A DNA stretch of 64,000 bases from CBDCYH01 sp965224105 (GCA_965224105.1 CBDCYH010000002.1:868001-932000), one strand, 5' to 3'. Shown: positions 9,004 to 19,411, numbered from the stretch's first letter. Made by a program: numbers and translations. Notes: generated by a model from the letters alone, not told the origin.

Positions 9004-11295
9004 ATGCAATACAAGCTCATCCTTCCGCTGCTCGTCTTCCTATTGTTGCCCCTCGGGTCTCACGCCCAGCGCACAGGATCCATCACCGGTGTTGTCGTTG
9101 ATGCGGAGACCCAGCAGACGCTCCCCGGGGCGAATGTGTTTTTGCCCGCTCTATCGATAGGAACCGCGACCGACAACGAAGGGCGCTTCCTGTTGGAGGA
9201 CATACCGGTTGGCTCCCACCCGGTCCAGCTAAGTTTCATCGGCTACACGCCTCTTATTCTTGCCGACGTTATCGTGCGATCGAGCAGGGCAACAGAAATC
9301 ACCGCAAGTCTGTCGCCAGCCCTGGTCGAAGGCGAGGGGGTTACCGTGGAGGCAGCGTACTTCTCCGATGAGACCTACCAGCCGGTGAGCGCGATCGGTT
9401 TTAGTGCGGAAGAAATCCGACGCGCGCCGGGTTCCGCTGGCGACGTGAGCAGAATTATGCTTGGACTCCCGAGCGTTGCGAAGACGAACGACACAAGCAA
9501 CAGCCTCGCCGTTCGTGGTGGGAGCCCGATGGAAAACGCCTTCTTCGTCGACAACATTCAGATTCCGAACATCAACCACTTCCCTGCCCAGGGGTCATCG
9601 GGGGGACCCATCGGGTTGCTAAATGTTGACTTCATTGCGGATGTGGATTTTCTGGCGGGTGGGTTCAGCGCAGAATATGGCGACAGGTTGTCTGCCGTTG
9701 TGGACCTCACTTTACGGGAGGGTAGCCGCACGGGCACGGAGTTTCAGGCCGATCTCAGCCTGGCCGGTGCGGGAGTAATTGCCGAGGGCCCGATTGGTGA
9801 CAAAGGATCGTGGCTTGCCTCGGTGCGGCGCAGCTATCTCGATCTCCTGGTGAGCGCATTCTTCGAGGACGTTTCGACTGTACCCATCTACAGCGACTAT
9901 CAGGGTAAGTTGGTCTACGATGTAAATCGGGCGCACCGGATATCCGCGCTCGGAATTCTCGGGGTTGACCAGAGCGGCTTCGAACGGGAAGGTGCGATTG
10001 AGGATTCAGAAAATGTCTACGGTCCAGCGGATTTTGTGTCTGGCACCGCCGGTGTAAACTGGAGGTGGCTGCATGGTCCCCGCGGCTACTCAAATACGTC
10101 GCTATCGTATTCGAGGACGGACTTCGATGTCAATTACTTCGACACGCTTACCGACGACGAGCTTTTCTATAACAACTCCGTCGAGCAGTTTTTGAGGCTG
10201 CGCAATGTGAACTATCTCCGATTTTCTGATGCACACCGGACGACGTTCGGTGCCGATGCAGAGCTTGTGAGAGGAGATTTTGTTCAACGATTCGACGGCG
10301 AGGTCGACATCGTTGGCAACCCGGTCGATGCGGTCTCGATTGATCGGTCCATCCGTGCGGAGAAGGTCGGCGGCTTTGTAGTCCACGAATGGGCCGCAAC
10401 TCCGGCTTTGACAATCAAACCCAGCCTTAGGGTTGATCATTTCACGCTCACAGCCAACAGCTCTCTCTCTCCTCGGGTGAGCGTCGCCTTGCAGGTGACA
10501 CCGAAAACAAAAGCATCGGTCGGCGCGGGAGTTTTCAGACAATCGCTACCGTTGGCGCTGCTTGCACAGAACAGATCGTATGCAGACCTGCCAGATTTGA
10601 CTGCGGTGCATTTTATTGCGGGCGTGCAACACCTCCTCGCGTCTGACACAAAGTTCTCAGCCGAGGTGTATCACAAAGCGTACTCCGACTTCCCATCCGA
10701 TCCTCAGATGCCGAGCCTGTTTCTCGTTGACGAGGTTAGCACAGGGGATGGATTGATTGCAAGCCACGAGCGGTTGGTTTCAACCGGGGCAGCGCAGACT
10801 ACCGGCGTGGAGCTGTTGATACAGAAAAAGCTTTCCAACAGGTTTTACGGACTGGCGAGCGGGACATTCTTCCGTTCCCGCTATCGTGACGCAGGCGAAC
10901 AGTGGCGGCCGCGCGTGTTCGACAACCAGTTGTTGCTCAGCGGTGAAGGCGGGCTGAAGTTGTCGGAGCGGCGGCAGGTGAGTGCTCGGTGGATTGTAGC
11001 CGGAGGTGCCCCGTTCACTCCGTTCGACGAAGTGGAATCAACCGACGAAGGAAGCGGCATTCTCGACACGGATGCTGTTCACTCGGATCGGCTACCCACC
11101 TACCACTCGCTCAACATCCGGTACGATAGACGCTTCTTCTTTAAGCGCGCCTCACTCACGACGTACCTGAGCATCTGGAATACGTACGGGCGTCGCAACA
11201 TCTCGGGGTACGTGTGGGACAATGCGGCGGCGTCTCCGAAGTCGCTGGAGCAGTGGGGGTTATTGCCGATCTTTGGGGTGGAGTTGGAGCTGTGA
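9004..11295 (+). CDS. TonB-dependent outer-membrane receptor with carboxypeptidase-regulatory-like N-terminus
   Basis: The start MQYKLILPLLVFLLLPLGSHAQ gives a clear signal peptide; an upstream GTG start would place 17 polar residues in front. After cleavage comes a beta-sandwich domain (GSITGVVVDAETQQTLPGANV, residues about 23-110), then the plug (SRIMLGLPSVAKTNDTSN, VRGGSPMENAFFVDNIQIP) and a long beta-barrel ending in an aromatic/hydrophobic strand (LLPIFGVELEL). The 763 residues fit the class. It probably imports a bulky ligand using TonB energy. The ligand is unknown, and the preceding AraC regulator may sense it. Confidence 0.92.
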   Translation: MQYKLILPLLVFLLLPLGSHAQRTGSITGVVVDAETQQTLPGANVFLPALSIGTATDNEGRFLLEDIPVGSHPVQLSFIGYTPLILADVIVRSSRATEITASLSPALVEGEGVTVEAAYFSDETYQPVSAIGFSAEEIRRAPGSAGDVSRIMLGLPSVAKTNDTSNSLAVRGGSPMENAFFVDNIQIPNINHFPAQGSSGGPIGLLNVDFIADVDFLAGGFSAEYGDRLSAVVDLTLREGSRTGTEFQADLSLAGAGVIAEGPIGDKGSWLASVRRSYLDLLVSAFFEDVSTVPIYSDYQGKLVYDVNRAHRISALGILGVDQSGFEREGAIEDSENVYGPADFVSGTAGVNWRWLHGPRGYSNTSLSYSRTDFDVNYFDTLTDDELFYNNSVEQFLRLRNVNYLRFSDAHRTTFGADAELVRGDFVQRFDGEVDIVGNPVDAVSIDRSIRAEKVGGFVVHEWAATPALTIKPSLRVDHFTLTANSSLSPRVSVALQVTPKTKASVGAGVFRQSLPLALLAQNRSYADLPDLTAVHFIAGVQHLLASDTKFSAEVYHKAYSDFPSDPQMPSLFLVDEVSTGDGLIASHERLVSTGAAQTTGVELLIQKKLSNRFYGLASGTFFRSRYRDAGEQWRPRVFDNQLLLSGEGGLKLSERRQVSARWIVAGGAPFTPFDEVESTDEGSGILDTDAVHSDRLPTYHSLNIRYDRRFFFKRASLTTYLSIWNTYGRRNISGYVWDNAAASPKSLEQWGLLPIFGVELEL

Positions 11296-11297
11296 AC

Positions 11298-11903
11298 TTA
11301 GCGGTGCGACCAGTTGGTTGGATCTGATGAATCGCTCGGTGACGTCCCAAGAATATCTCCAGCCGTTGAGACACCCAAACCAAGAACAGTGCGGTTTGCG
11401 TACGCGAAGTAGCTTACGACCTGGTTGATCTCCAGAATCTGCCCATCAGACCAACCGGCGTCCCGCAGGGCAACCACATCAGCCTCGCTGACTTCAGCCG
11501 GATTGACAGTGAGTTTTCGAGCGTAGTTTAGGGCTGCTTTGGATTTGTCATCGAAAGTTGGTGACAGATCATCCGAAGACAAAGCGTGTAACAATGCCAC
11601 CGCCCTTGCCGGATCGTCGAGCTGCTTTTCAACGCCGACCTCATGGTGCGCGACACAATAGTGGCAGTTGTTGATCCGGCTGGTGTACACGCCGAGACAC
11701 TCCAGAAACCACACAGGGATTTCGTTCCCACTGTGATGAAGCACATTCTTGTACAGCATCATATGACCTTCGAGTGTGTGCAGTCGCAGGCTGTGCGCAG
11801 TTAGTATGTTGTCGACACGCCCGTTTGCATCCGCGACTCGAGTATATAGTTTGCTCAGCTTTCCGCTCGCCTGTTCAGGAGGGATGGTTTTAATCCAGCT
11901 CAA
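11298..11903 (-). CDS. AhpD/carboxymuconolactone-decarboxylase-like peroxidase-related enzyme
   Basis: The 201-residue protein contains the AhpD-type redox site NNCHYCVAHHEVG (CxxC with trailing histidine), preceded by a segment ending LECLGVYTSRI and followed by the helical ALNYARKLTVNPAEVSEADV pattern typical of peroxidase-related members. These proteins reduce hydroperoxides through the two cysteines. It converges on the TonB receptor with a 2-bp gap and no visible terminator. The physiological reductant is not apparent. Confidence 0.87.
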   Translation of the reverse strand: MSWIKTIPPEQASGKLSKLYTRVADANGRVDNILTAHSLRLHTLEGHMMLYKNVLHHSGNEIPVWFLECLGVYTSRINNCHYCVAHHEVGVEKQLDDPARAVALLHALSSDDLSPTFDDKSKAALNYARKLTVNPAEVSEADVVALRDAGWSDGQILEINQVVSYFAYANRTVLGLGVSTAGDILGTSPSDSSDPTNWSHR

Positions 11904-12018
11904 TTTGTCCTCTTGGCTAACTTTATGTTGGTCACAGGATGATACTTATCTTTGACAGATAACCGCTACCAGAATTCCTGGCTGCCCCTTACTACCCCTT
12001 ACTACCAACACTCTGATC

Positions 12019-12693
12019 ATGCAGCCCAAGCAAGACAGCGCTACCAAATCAGCACATTACGACGATAGCTACTACAGCTGGCAATCACCGCTGGGTGAGT
12101 TTGGTGCGTGGGCAAATCAAACCAGGTTCCAGGAGTTCATCTCACCCGTGCACACGGTGCTCGATTTTGGTTGTGGTGGAGGAAAACTTTTGCAAGCGTT
12201 GGATGTGGCGAGACGAATCGGTGTCGAGATAAATCCGGCAGCCCGCCAGGACGCTCTGCAGTCGGGAATAGAGATGTACAGCGCCGCCGATGCTTGTCCC
12301 GATAATGTTGCGGATGTGATTATTTCCAACAACGCGCTGGAGCATGCAACGCGCCCGTTGGACGAACTGAAATTCTTGTTACCCAAGCTCAAACCTGGTG
12401 GTTTGTGTGTATTCATGGTACCGTGCGAACACATCTCGTATAGATACAAACCCGGGGATATCAACCATCACCTGTATAGTTGGAGTCCGATGGCAATTGG
12501 CAACCTGTTCACGGAAGCGGGTTTCGAGTTGTTGGAGAGTAAAGCCTGGATCAGCAAGTGGCCGCCCGGTTACCGCACCATCGCCCGTGTGGGAGGAAGA
12601 CGCGTGTTCGAGGTGGCGTGTCGAGTGTACGGTCGACTAGCCAGACGCTGGTTTCAGGTACGAGTGGTTGCACGCAGGCCGATCAATTCGTAG
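12019..12693 (+). CDS. Class I SAM-dependent methyltransferase
   Basis: The 224-residue protein has motif I VLDFGCGGGKLLQAL (about residues 48-62), an acidic post-I residue in GVEINPAA and motif IV in VADVIISNNALEHATRP. A Type-11 methyltransferase fold is therefore supported. The C-terminal basic stretch could contact a negatively charged or membrane substrate. The substrate cannot be inferred; no biosynthetic cluster surrounds it. Confidence 0.85.
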   Translation: MQPKQDSATKSAHYDDSYYSWQSPLGEFGAWANQTRFQEFISPVHTVLDFGCGGGKLLQALDVARRIGVEINPAARQDALQSGIEMYSAADACPDNVADVIISNNALEHATRPLDELKFLLPKLKPGGLCVFMVPCEHISYRYKPGDINHHLYSWSPMAIGNLFTEAGFELLESKAWISKWPPGYRTIARVGGRRVFEVACRVYGRLARRWFQVRVVARRPINS

Positions 12694-12815
12694 CAGCAAA
12701 AACGAGGGCTGTTGGTTCGGAACATCGCACATCCGACTCTGTGCAAATAATCGCGCGGCGGGTCGTTTCTCGCTGCCGATTCAACGCACAATTTGCATCA
12801 AACGCCCAATCAGCA

Positions 12816-13259
12816 ATGAAAAAGTTGTTACCACTTGTTCTCGCCGCAGTGATCATCCTGCCGGGAGCAGTTGCCATTAATTTAGGGTCATCATCCTCGG
12901 ACGACATTAGGGAGGTCCGGGAAACTATCGGCCACTACTTTGCCGGACACGAAACGGGAGATGGATCCCACTTTACGCAGGCATTCCACGAAGATGCAAA
13001 ACTCTTCTGGATCCGCGACGGGGAACTGAATCAGCGGACGAGTACCGAATTTGCCGCTGGTGCAAGGGGCGAACCGGCGGATGACGAGGACCAGCGCAAG
13101 CGACGCATCGTTAACATCGACATCAGCGGAAACGCAGCGGTGGTGAAGGTCGAACTCGATTACCCCGGTGTCTTAATCCATGACTACATGTCGATGCTTA
13201 AAACCGAAGACGGTTGGAAGATCGTGAATAAGACCTTCGTCGTGCACTCAAAAGACTAG
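12816..13259 (+). CDS. Exported NTF2-like / lumazine-binding-like protein
   Basis: The start MKKLLPLVLAAVIILPGAVA is chosen for its signal peptide; the same frame runs upstream but overlaps the methyltransferase. The mature about 125 residues show the NTF2-like helix-sheet pattern (EVRETIGHYFAGHETGDGSHFTQAFHEDAKLFW ... DGWKIVNKTFV). These small cone-shaped domains bind ligands or act as isomerase-like folds. No catalytic residues can be assigned. It is probably periplasmic. Confidence 0.78.
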   Translation: MKKLLPLVLAAVIILPGAVAINLGSSSSDDIREVRETIGHYFAGHETGDGSHFTQAFHEDAKLFWIRDGELNQRTSTEFAAGARGEPADDEDQRKRRIVNIDISGNAAVVKVELDYPGVLIHDYMSMLKTEDGWKIVNKTFVVHSKD

Positions 13260-13307
13260 ATCAGCGATTAGCACGACCGATCTACTGATGAATCCGCAGT
13301 AAAAATC

Positions 13308-14474
13308 CTACAGGTTTGCGGGAAACTCGCGTGCGTAATCGGTTGACGAGAATTCGGGTTGTTCTTGTTGCTGACTTTCGGTAGCGACAATCCAGTCGCA
13401 GAGAAGCTGGAGCCCGTCTGAAAGATCGGTTGCCGGTTCGTACGACAACAGCTTGCGAGCGCGGGTAATGTCCGCTCGCGTTCGCGGCGAATCTGCCGGA
13501 TTGATATGGAGATGCTCCACTTTGGCCTTACGTCCGAGCTGGCTCTCCAGTATCGCGACCAGTTGGTTTAGCGTGTGCGTCTTGCCGGTTCCCACATTGA
13601 AAACCTGGAATCCCCCAAGGTTGTCCGAGTGGTCCGACATGGAAGACACGATTGCTGAAACGGCGTCATCGATGTAGGTAAAGTCGCGGCCGTACTCGCC
13701 ATCACCAAAAATCCTGAGACTCCTGTTTCTAATCATCTGGCCGGCGAAAATTCGCGCAACCAGGTCACGTCGCTGGCGGGGGCCGTAGACGCTAAAGAAC
13801 CGGAGTGCTGTGAAGCTATTGCCGTCTCTTTCGCAAAACGCCCTACCCAGTTCTTCGCAGACCACCTTGGTCTCCGCGTACGGATTTGTAGGAGCCAGCG
13901 GGGTGGAATCCTCGCTCCACGGAAGATTCGGGTTGGCGCCGTATACCGTGCTGGAAGAAGCAAATACTACATGCGATACATCACAATCCGTAGCGAATTG
14001 CAAAACGTTCTCGGTTCCGACTACGTTAGCATCGTGGTACAGGGAGGGATTATTCACCGATGGTCTTACACCCGGTAACGCGGCCAGATGAACGATGACA
14101 TCAATGTCCTTGGGGAGCAGTCGCCGCATGGACTCAAGGTCGCGGATATCGACGAACACATTGGATAGCGCGCGTGCTCGGTGACGGCTCATCAGATTCT
14201 GAATCCACTCCCGTGAAACCGCCGGTTGGGAATTATCGTCAGCGATAAAAACGGAGTCTCCCCTCCCGAGTAAAAACTCAACAAGATGGCTGCCGATGAA
14301 TCCCAGTCCACCGGTGACCAGAACACGCTGCGCCTCGCGAGCCAATGGTGATGGCCCGGCCGTCGTGCGGTTGTTCTGCTTGATCCCGTTATTCGACGAT
14401 GAGCGCAAAGGTTTTGGGAGATCGGTTGAGGATGATTGTTTGGTCTTGTTAGATAACCACACCGGCTTGGGCAA
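13308..14474 (-). CDS. NAD-dependent nucleotide-sugar epimerase/dehydratase (extended SDR)
   Basis: The Rossmann motif VLVTGGLGFIGSHLVEFL is at about residues 52-69, SSSTVYG holds the catalytic serine/threonine region, and YAETKVVCEE supplies the YxxxK pair. LRFFSVYGPRQRRDL resembles UDP-glucuronate 4-epimerases. The first about 50 residues are basic and low-complexity, and the reported start is a TTG, so the real N-terminus may be shorter. It probably makes a nucleotide sugar for surface glycans; the exact substrate is uncertain. No glycosyltransferase lies next to it. Confidence 0.87.
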   Translation of the reverse strand: MPKPVWLSNKTKQSSSTDLPKPLRSSSNNGIKQNNRTTAGPSPLAREAQRVLVTGGLGFIGSHLVEFLLGRGDSVFIADDNSQPAVSREWIQNLMSRHRARALSNVFVDIRDLESMRRLLPKDIDVIVHLAALPGVRPSVNNPSLYHDANVVGTENVLQFATDCDVSHVVFASSSTVYGANPNLPWSEDSTPLAPTNPYAETKVVCEELGRAFCERDGNSFTALRFFSVYGPRQRRDLVARIFAGQMIRNRSLRIFGDGEYGRDFTYIDDAVSAIVSSMSDHSDNLGGFQVFNVGTGKTHTLNQLVAILESQLGRKAKVEHLHINPADSPRTRADITRARKLLSYEPATDLSDGLQLLCDWIVATESQQQEQPEFSSTDYAREFPANL

Positions 14475-14590
14475 TTGGTAGTGGAAATCATACGTAGGCT
14501 CCCTTCCACCTTTGCGAGCGGCCTTTGTTTCAATCCCGGCACTCCAGGAGATTAGTTGCTAAATTGCTGTTCGAAAGCCGGTTAGTCACA

Positions 14591-15076
14591 ATGAAGCTAC
14601 ATACTCCAATCCTGATCGCGGCAGCACTCGTCATTTTCGGATGCGCTGACCAGCCTCGGGCCGCCGATCCGGACAGGCGAGCCGAAGTTGCGGAGGTTGG
14701 GGCAACGGTAATGCCGTTTGACCTCGATGCCACGACGCACATATTCGAGAAGACAAGTGATGGTGGGCTCCAGCAGGTTATATCTGATGAGGCCGATCCG
14801 GAGCAAATCAGGTTGATTCGCGAACACCTGCAGGAAATATCGGCCCGATTTGCGAAGGGTGATTTCCACGATCCGGCAACGATCCATGGCGAGGCTATGC
14901 CCGGCTTGCATGAGTTGGTTATGGGCTACGAGCGACTCACGATTGTTTACGGCGAGATCGAAGGCGGTGCTGAGATCCGCTACACGAGCGCGGATGCAGA
15001 TCTTGTTGGTGCGTTGCATAAATGGTTCGACGCGCAGGTGAGTGATCATGGAGAGCACGCGCAGCACCACCGCTAA
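14591..15076 (+). CDS. Small lipoprotein of unknown function
   Basis: The start MKLHTPILIAAALVIFGC is chosen because it creates a lipoprotein signal (cysteine at residue 18). The mature protein (about 143 residues) has FDLDATTHIFEKTSDGGLQQVI, DPEQIRLIREHLQEISARFAKGDF and a histidine-rich end (DHGEHAQHH). I recall similar small proteins with the DATTHxF start and a histidine-rich tail that databases sometimes label aspartate carbamoyltransferase, but nothing here supports that enzyme activity. The histidine tail might bind metal (speculative). Confidence 0.7.
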   Translation: MKLHTPILIAAALVIFGCADQPRAADPDRRAEVAEVGATVMPFDLDATTHIFEKTSDGGLQQVISDEADPEQIRLIREHLQEISARFAKGDFHDPATIHGEAMPGLHELVMGYERLTIVYGEIEGGAEIRYTSADADLVGALHKWFDAQVSDHGEHAQHHR

Positions 15077-15090
15077 GCTGGGCAAGATCA

Positions 15091-15423
15091 ATGAGACGAA
15101 CCAAACAAAAAATGTTGGCGGAAGCTGGTTGGATTGTTGGATCCGTCAAAGACTTCCTGAAGTTAACTCCAGCGGAAGCCGCCTACTTTGAGTTGAAACT
15201 AAGGTTGAGTCTTCAGCTTCGCGAGCAAAGACGCAGCAGCGGACTGACGCAAGCCGAACTTGCTCGGCAGATCGGATCCAGCCAGTCGCGAATCGCGAAG
15301 GCAGAGGCCAACGATCCCAGTGTTTCAGTTGACCTCCTGGTAAGGGCCCTATTTGCAATGGGTATAACTCCAAAAGGCCTGGCCAAACTCATCACTCGGC
15401 AACCGCCTGGCAAGGCTGCATAG
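15091..15423 (+). CDS. XRE-family helix-turn-helix protein, HigA-antitoxin-like, without visible toxin
   Basis: The 110-residue protein has an N-terminal helix (TPAEAAYFELKLRLSLQLREQR) and a Cro/C1 helix-turn-helix at about residues 52-95 (GLTQAELARQIGSSQSRIAKAEA). The layout resembles HigA-type antitoxins, but no toxin-sized RelE/HigB frame lies on either side. It starts 14 bp after the small lipoprotein. It may be an orphan regulator or the remnant of a toxin-antitoxin pair. Confidence 0.8.
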   Translation: MRRTKQKMLAEAGWIVGSVKDFLKLTPAEAAYFELKLRLSLQLREQRRSSGLTQAELARQIGSSQSRIAKAEANDPSVSVDLLVRALFAMGITPKGLAKLITRQPPGKAA

Positions 15424-15437
15424 CGACACTGACGCGG

Positions 15438-16166
15438 TCAATCGGTGGAATCAAAAGGCGTACGCTTGCGCGCAACGAATAGGCCCCTACCACCCGGACC
15501 CTCCGGATCAAACTGCACCTCCAGGCCTGCCAACGAGAACGCTCGCAGATACTCTTGATGAGTGAAGAGCGTCATCACGTGGCGTTCGGCAACATGTTCG
15601 ATTTTTTCTCGCGTCGCAACAACGTATTCGAAGTGCAAGATCGACCGTGTTCCCGTTACTTCGTTCCGAGACACTCTGGCCAACTTGAGATCGTCTGACT
15701 CGAACGTACGCAAGGTGGTGAATCCGTTTTCGACGCGTCCCGGCTCTAGCCAGGGCTCAACGAGCACCAGTCCGTCCGGCTTAGCGTGTCGTGCGAGGTT
15801 CGCGACGGTTCGATTCAGTTTCTCTACCGAGTCTGCGTATCCAATGGAGCTGAACATGCAGACGACCGCATCGTATTCTTTACTCAGCTCAAAGTCAGCC
15901 ATATCCGCCACTACGAATGTGTTGTTCGGATTCTTTTTCCTTGCCAGCTCAATCAGACCCGGGTCCAGGTCGACACCATCCACGGAGATGCCGTGTCCTT
16001 CTCGCAGGAGTCGGCCGTGTTCTCCGGTCCCACACGCAACATCCAGAACGGTCGACGCTGAACCGATCTCGTCGTTGATGAGCGCTTGTATCGCACGCGC
16101 CTCGGCAGCATAGTCCTTCATGTGAAGGTACACGAGGTCGTAGAATTGAGCTGACTTGATAAACAT
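15438..16166 (-). CDS. SAM-dependent methyltransferase, N-methyltransferase-like
   Basis: The 242-residue protein has motif I VLDVACGTGEHGRLL (about residues 40-54), post-I VDGVDLDPGLIELARKK and VVADMADF, and a C-terminal lid region with HVMTLFTHQEYLRAFSLAGLEV. The overall pattern resembles sugar N,N-dimethyltransferases of the TylM1/DesVI kind and glycine-type N-methyltransferases. No amino-sugar pathway is nearby, so the substrate is open. It converges on the XRE gene. Its upstream region runs directly into the CRISPR array. Confidence 0.85.
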   Translation of the reverse strand: MFIKSAQFYDLVYLHMKDYAAEARAIQALINDEIGSASTVLDVACGTGEHGRLLREGHGISVDGVDLDPGLIELARKKNPNNTFVVADMADFELSKEYDAVVCMFSSIGYADSVEKLNRTVANLARHAKPDGLVLVEPWLEPGRVENGFTTLRTFESDDLKLARVSRNEVTGTRSILHFEYVVATREKIEHVAERHVMTLFTHQEYLRAFSLAGLEVQFDPEGPGGRGLFVARKRTPFDSTD

Positions 16167-16318
16167 GGTGCTCGGTTTTCAAAATCGGAATAGGACCGCC
16201 GGATAATAGCAACTTCCCACGTTTGAGGTCGCGGATAACAAGGTCACTCGCGTTGAGGTGGTGTTGAGTTGCAAATTGCCGAGTCTCCAAGTAGATGTTT
16301 ACGGAAAGTGGCTGCGGC
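16167..16318. other. Flank between methyltransferase and CRISPR array (trailer side by preferred orientation)
   Basis: About 150 bp carry the presumed promoter of the divergent methyltransferase gene. On the plus strand TTGCAA, 17 bases and TAGATG make only a weak promoter reading into the array. If the array is transcribed rightward this would be its leader; the degenerate repeat at this end argues that it is not. Confidence 0.4.
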
Positions 16319-16348
16319 TGTTTAGGCTTTCAAAGGTGCGATTGAAAT
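16319..16348. repeat. Degenerate terminal CRISPR repeat
   Basis: The last 19 bases (TCAAAGGTGCGATTGAAAT) match the repeat exactly, while the first 11 have drifted. Read on the minus strand this is a repeat with an intact 5' part and a decayed 3' part, the usual state of the leader-distal repeat. Confidence 0.85.
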
Positions 16349-19300
16349 ACTAACGTTAAAGCAGTTACAAGCAATGGAATAGCAAACTTTCGATGCCTCA
16401 AAGGTGCGATTGAAATCTTTAAGCCTACGCTTCCAAATGTGACGATCATAAACTTTCGATGCCTCAAAGGTGCGATTGAAATCCCCCAAGTTTTGGTAAT
16501 TGGATTATACGTCCTGTGCGCTTTCGATGCCTCAAAGGTGCGATTGAAATATGCCGATCCGAATCGGATCGTCCATGTCCAGCTCGCTTTCGATGCCTCA
16601 AAGGTGCGATTGAAATAAGGCCTCGTTGCATTTCTTCCTTCCCTCTCATCGGCTTTCGATGCCTCAAAGGTGCGATTGAAATCTGTTGGTTCGGTGTTTG
16701 CTTGTTGGTGCTGTTCGCTTTCGATGCCTCAAAGGTGCGATTGAAATAAGACACGATGCTTCTTTAGGTGATACGCTAAGATCTTTCGATGCCTCAAAGG
16801 TGCGATTGAAATTTGTCAATCCCGTAATCCCGCAAGCCCCAATAGGGCTTTCGATGCCTCAAAGGTGCGATTGAAATCGATCCTCTGCCCTTGACCAATA
16901 AAGATAGGGGTGCTTTCGATGCCTCAAAGGTGCGATTGAAATCAGATAAGGGACATCCTCCATGCGCTGCCGCGAGACTTTCGATGCCTCAAAGGTGCGA
17001 TTGAAATACTTCTCAGGAATGCGGGTTGCTGGAAAACTGCTGACTTTCGATGCCTCAAAGGTGCGATTGAAATTTTCTGTTGGAGCCCCGCGCACATCGT
17101 TCCACCAGCTTTCGATGCCTCAAAGGTGCGATTGAAATTCCTCGTCTCACGCGACCAGTACCAACGCTTTTTGCTTTCGATGCCTCAAAGGTGCGATTGA
17201 AATTTTTGACACCCGGCTGTTTGTGCATCATCTGGATACCTTTCGATGCCTCAAAGGTGCGATTGAAATCTGATGAAATGTTCAGAACAACTAATGAGTA
17301 CGATCTTTCGATGCCTCAAAGGTGCGATTGAAATCACCCGAAACGATCTGTGATGCTATGGTTTGATGGGCTTTCGATGCCTCAAAGGTGCGATTGAAAT
17401 CATTTCCAACACCGCGTAAGCCTAAAAAACTTGTAACTTTCGATGCCTCAAAGGTGCGATTGAAATTGAATTAGCTGATACAGAAGAAGGATTTGGGGTA
17501 ACTTTCGATGCCTCAAAGGTGCGATTGAAATTCCAAATAGCACTGACGGGCATAGACGTTGCGCCTACTTTCGATGCCTCAAAGGTGCGATTGAAATTTT
17601 TGTTTATTGTGTGTTGTTGTTTAAGGGAACCTTCTTTCGATGCCTCAAAGGTGCGATTGAAATTCGGAACATTTCATCTTCCCAATCACTTGGTGGCGTC
17701 TTTCGATGCCTCAAAGGTGCGATTGAAATTTAGATAGAGCCGTCCAGTATTACTTCACCTTTATACTTTCGATGCCTCAAAGGTGCGATTGAAATTGCCC
17801 CGATCCGTCCGTACCGTAGACCTCAAATTGACTTTCGATGCCTCAAAGGTGCGATTGAAATTCGGGCGCGGATACCTTGCAAGTGCCGCTTGTGAGCGCT
17901 TTCGATGCCTCAAAGGTGCGATTGAAATGCAAAACAGCATGGCTCGTGCATCAGGCGGTTACTACTTTCGATGCCTCAAAGGTGCGATTGAAATAAGAAG
18001 GCCTATAATAAAGTCTGGCGTCATAGCTATCTTTCGATGCCTCAAAGGTGCGATTGAAATTTTGCCCGGCATTTTCTTTTTGAGCTCTTCGATCAGCTTT
18101 CGATGCCTCAAAGGTGCGATTGAAATACGGGTCCAACGACACGCAAAACAAAAGCAAGCAACTTTCGATGCCTCAAAGGTGCGATTGAAATAAAGATAGG
18201 CTGCTTACGGCGCAAGGCGAGATCATCTTTCGATGCCTCAAAGGTGCGATTGAAATCTGGCGCTGGATGCCGCAAAGTTTGTACTGGGTAGATCTTTCGA
18301 TGCCTCAAAGGTGCGATTGAAATAAGGGAAGGGAAATAACAAGTGGGCGCAGGACCCTCTTTCGATGCCTCAAAGGTGCGATTGAAATCGGACTCGCTCT
18401 CTGTCTCATCCAGGAATCGTCCTCTTTCGATGCCTCAAAGGTGCGATTGAAATATTTATCGATGATAGTGTTCATTAGTGGCCTTTATGACTTTCGATGC
18501 CTCAAAGGTGCGATTGAAATTAGAGCCTGTGCCTACGTCAATAAGTTGGTTATCCTCTTTCGATGCCTCAAAGGTGCGATTGAAATGGTTCGACGGACAA
18601 CACAATATCACGCTCTACAACGCTTTCGATGCCTCAAAGGTGCGATTGAAATTTTTCTTGGAGTACTTAGCACGTTCTGCGGCTTTGGCTTTCGATGCCT
18701 CAAAGGTGCGATTGAAATAACGCGATGAGCGAGGCCGATCTGGCTACCGCTCGACTTTCGATGCCTCAAAGGTGCGATTGAAATACGCAAACGTTTTTGT
18801 TCATTCCCTTCCTCTCCCGCCTTTCGATGCCTCAAAGGTGCGATTGAAATTAGCCTGTCGATCTCCGCGTCGTATTCGTTCTCGTATCTTTCGATGCCTC
18901 AAAGGTGCGATTGAAATTCGCTTACTCGGCCATCCTGAGCCGGATTGGATACCTTTCGATGCCTCAAAGGTGCGATTGAAATTCGACCGGACCCAAAAAT
19001 CATCCTCGAAATATCGACTTTCGATGCCTCAAAGGTGCGATTGAAATTTGTCACTCCCATCCCGGCACGCAAACTCCCACAACCTTTCGATGCCTCAAAG
19101 GTGCGATTGAAATTTGACTGTACGACAAACTCGTATGGCCACCAGCCGCTTTCGATGCCTCAAAGGTGCGATTGAAATTCGAGAGATCGAATGCAAGCTC
19201 TCGCCCTCCGAACACTTTCGATGCCTCAAAGGTGCGATTGAAATTCATACCTGAATTTCCTAACCTGACAAGTGATTTCTCTTTCGATGCCTCAAAGGTG

Positions 19301-19375
19301 CGATTGAAATACCTTGTCGAGACGGAGTTTCAAGCTCTTGGTTCACTTTCGATGCCTCAAAGGTGCGATTGAAAT

Positions 19376-19411
19376 CATACGGCTTCAGTATCAACGCAAG
19401 GGATCACTACG
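19376..19411. repeat. CRISPR spacer, shorter member of an overlapping pair
   Basis: This 36-bp spacer (starting CATACGGCTTCAG, ending GGATCACTACG) is contained whole within the 38-bp spacer at 19837-19874. Both end flush at the same right-hand base. Confidence 0.95.

Noticed and set aside
14192..14542. Minus-strand frame overlapping the N-terminus of the epimerase
   Set aside because: It is out of frame with the Rossmann protein and lacks any motif.
16269..16297. Rightward promoter into the CRISPR array
   Set aside because: Only TAGATG as -10 and weak context; the preferred direction of the array is leftward.
16551..16586. Spacer containing an internal palindrome (CGATCCG-AAT-CGGATCG)
   Set aside because: One spacer among 58 with a chance hairpin; no recurring pattern.
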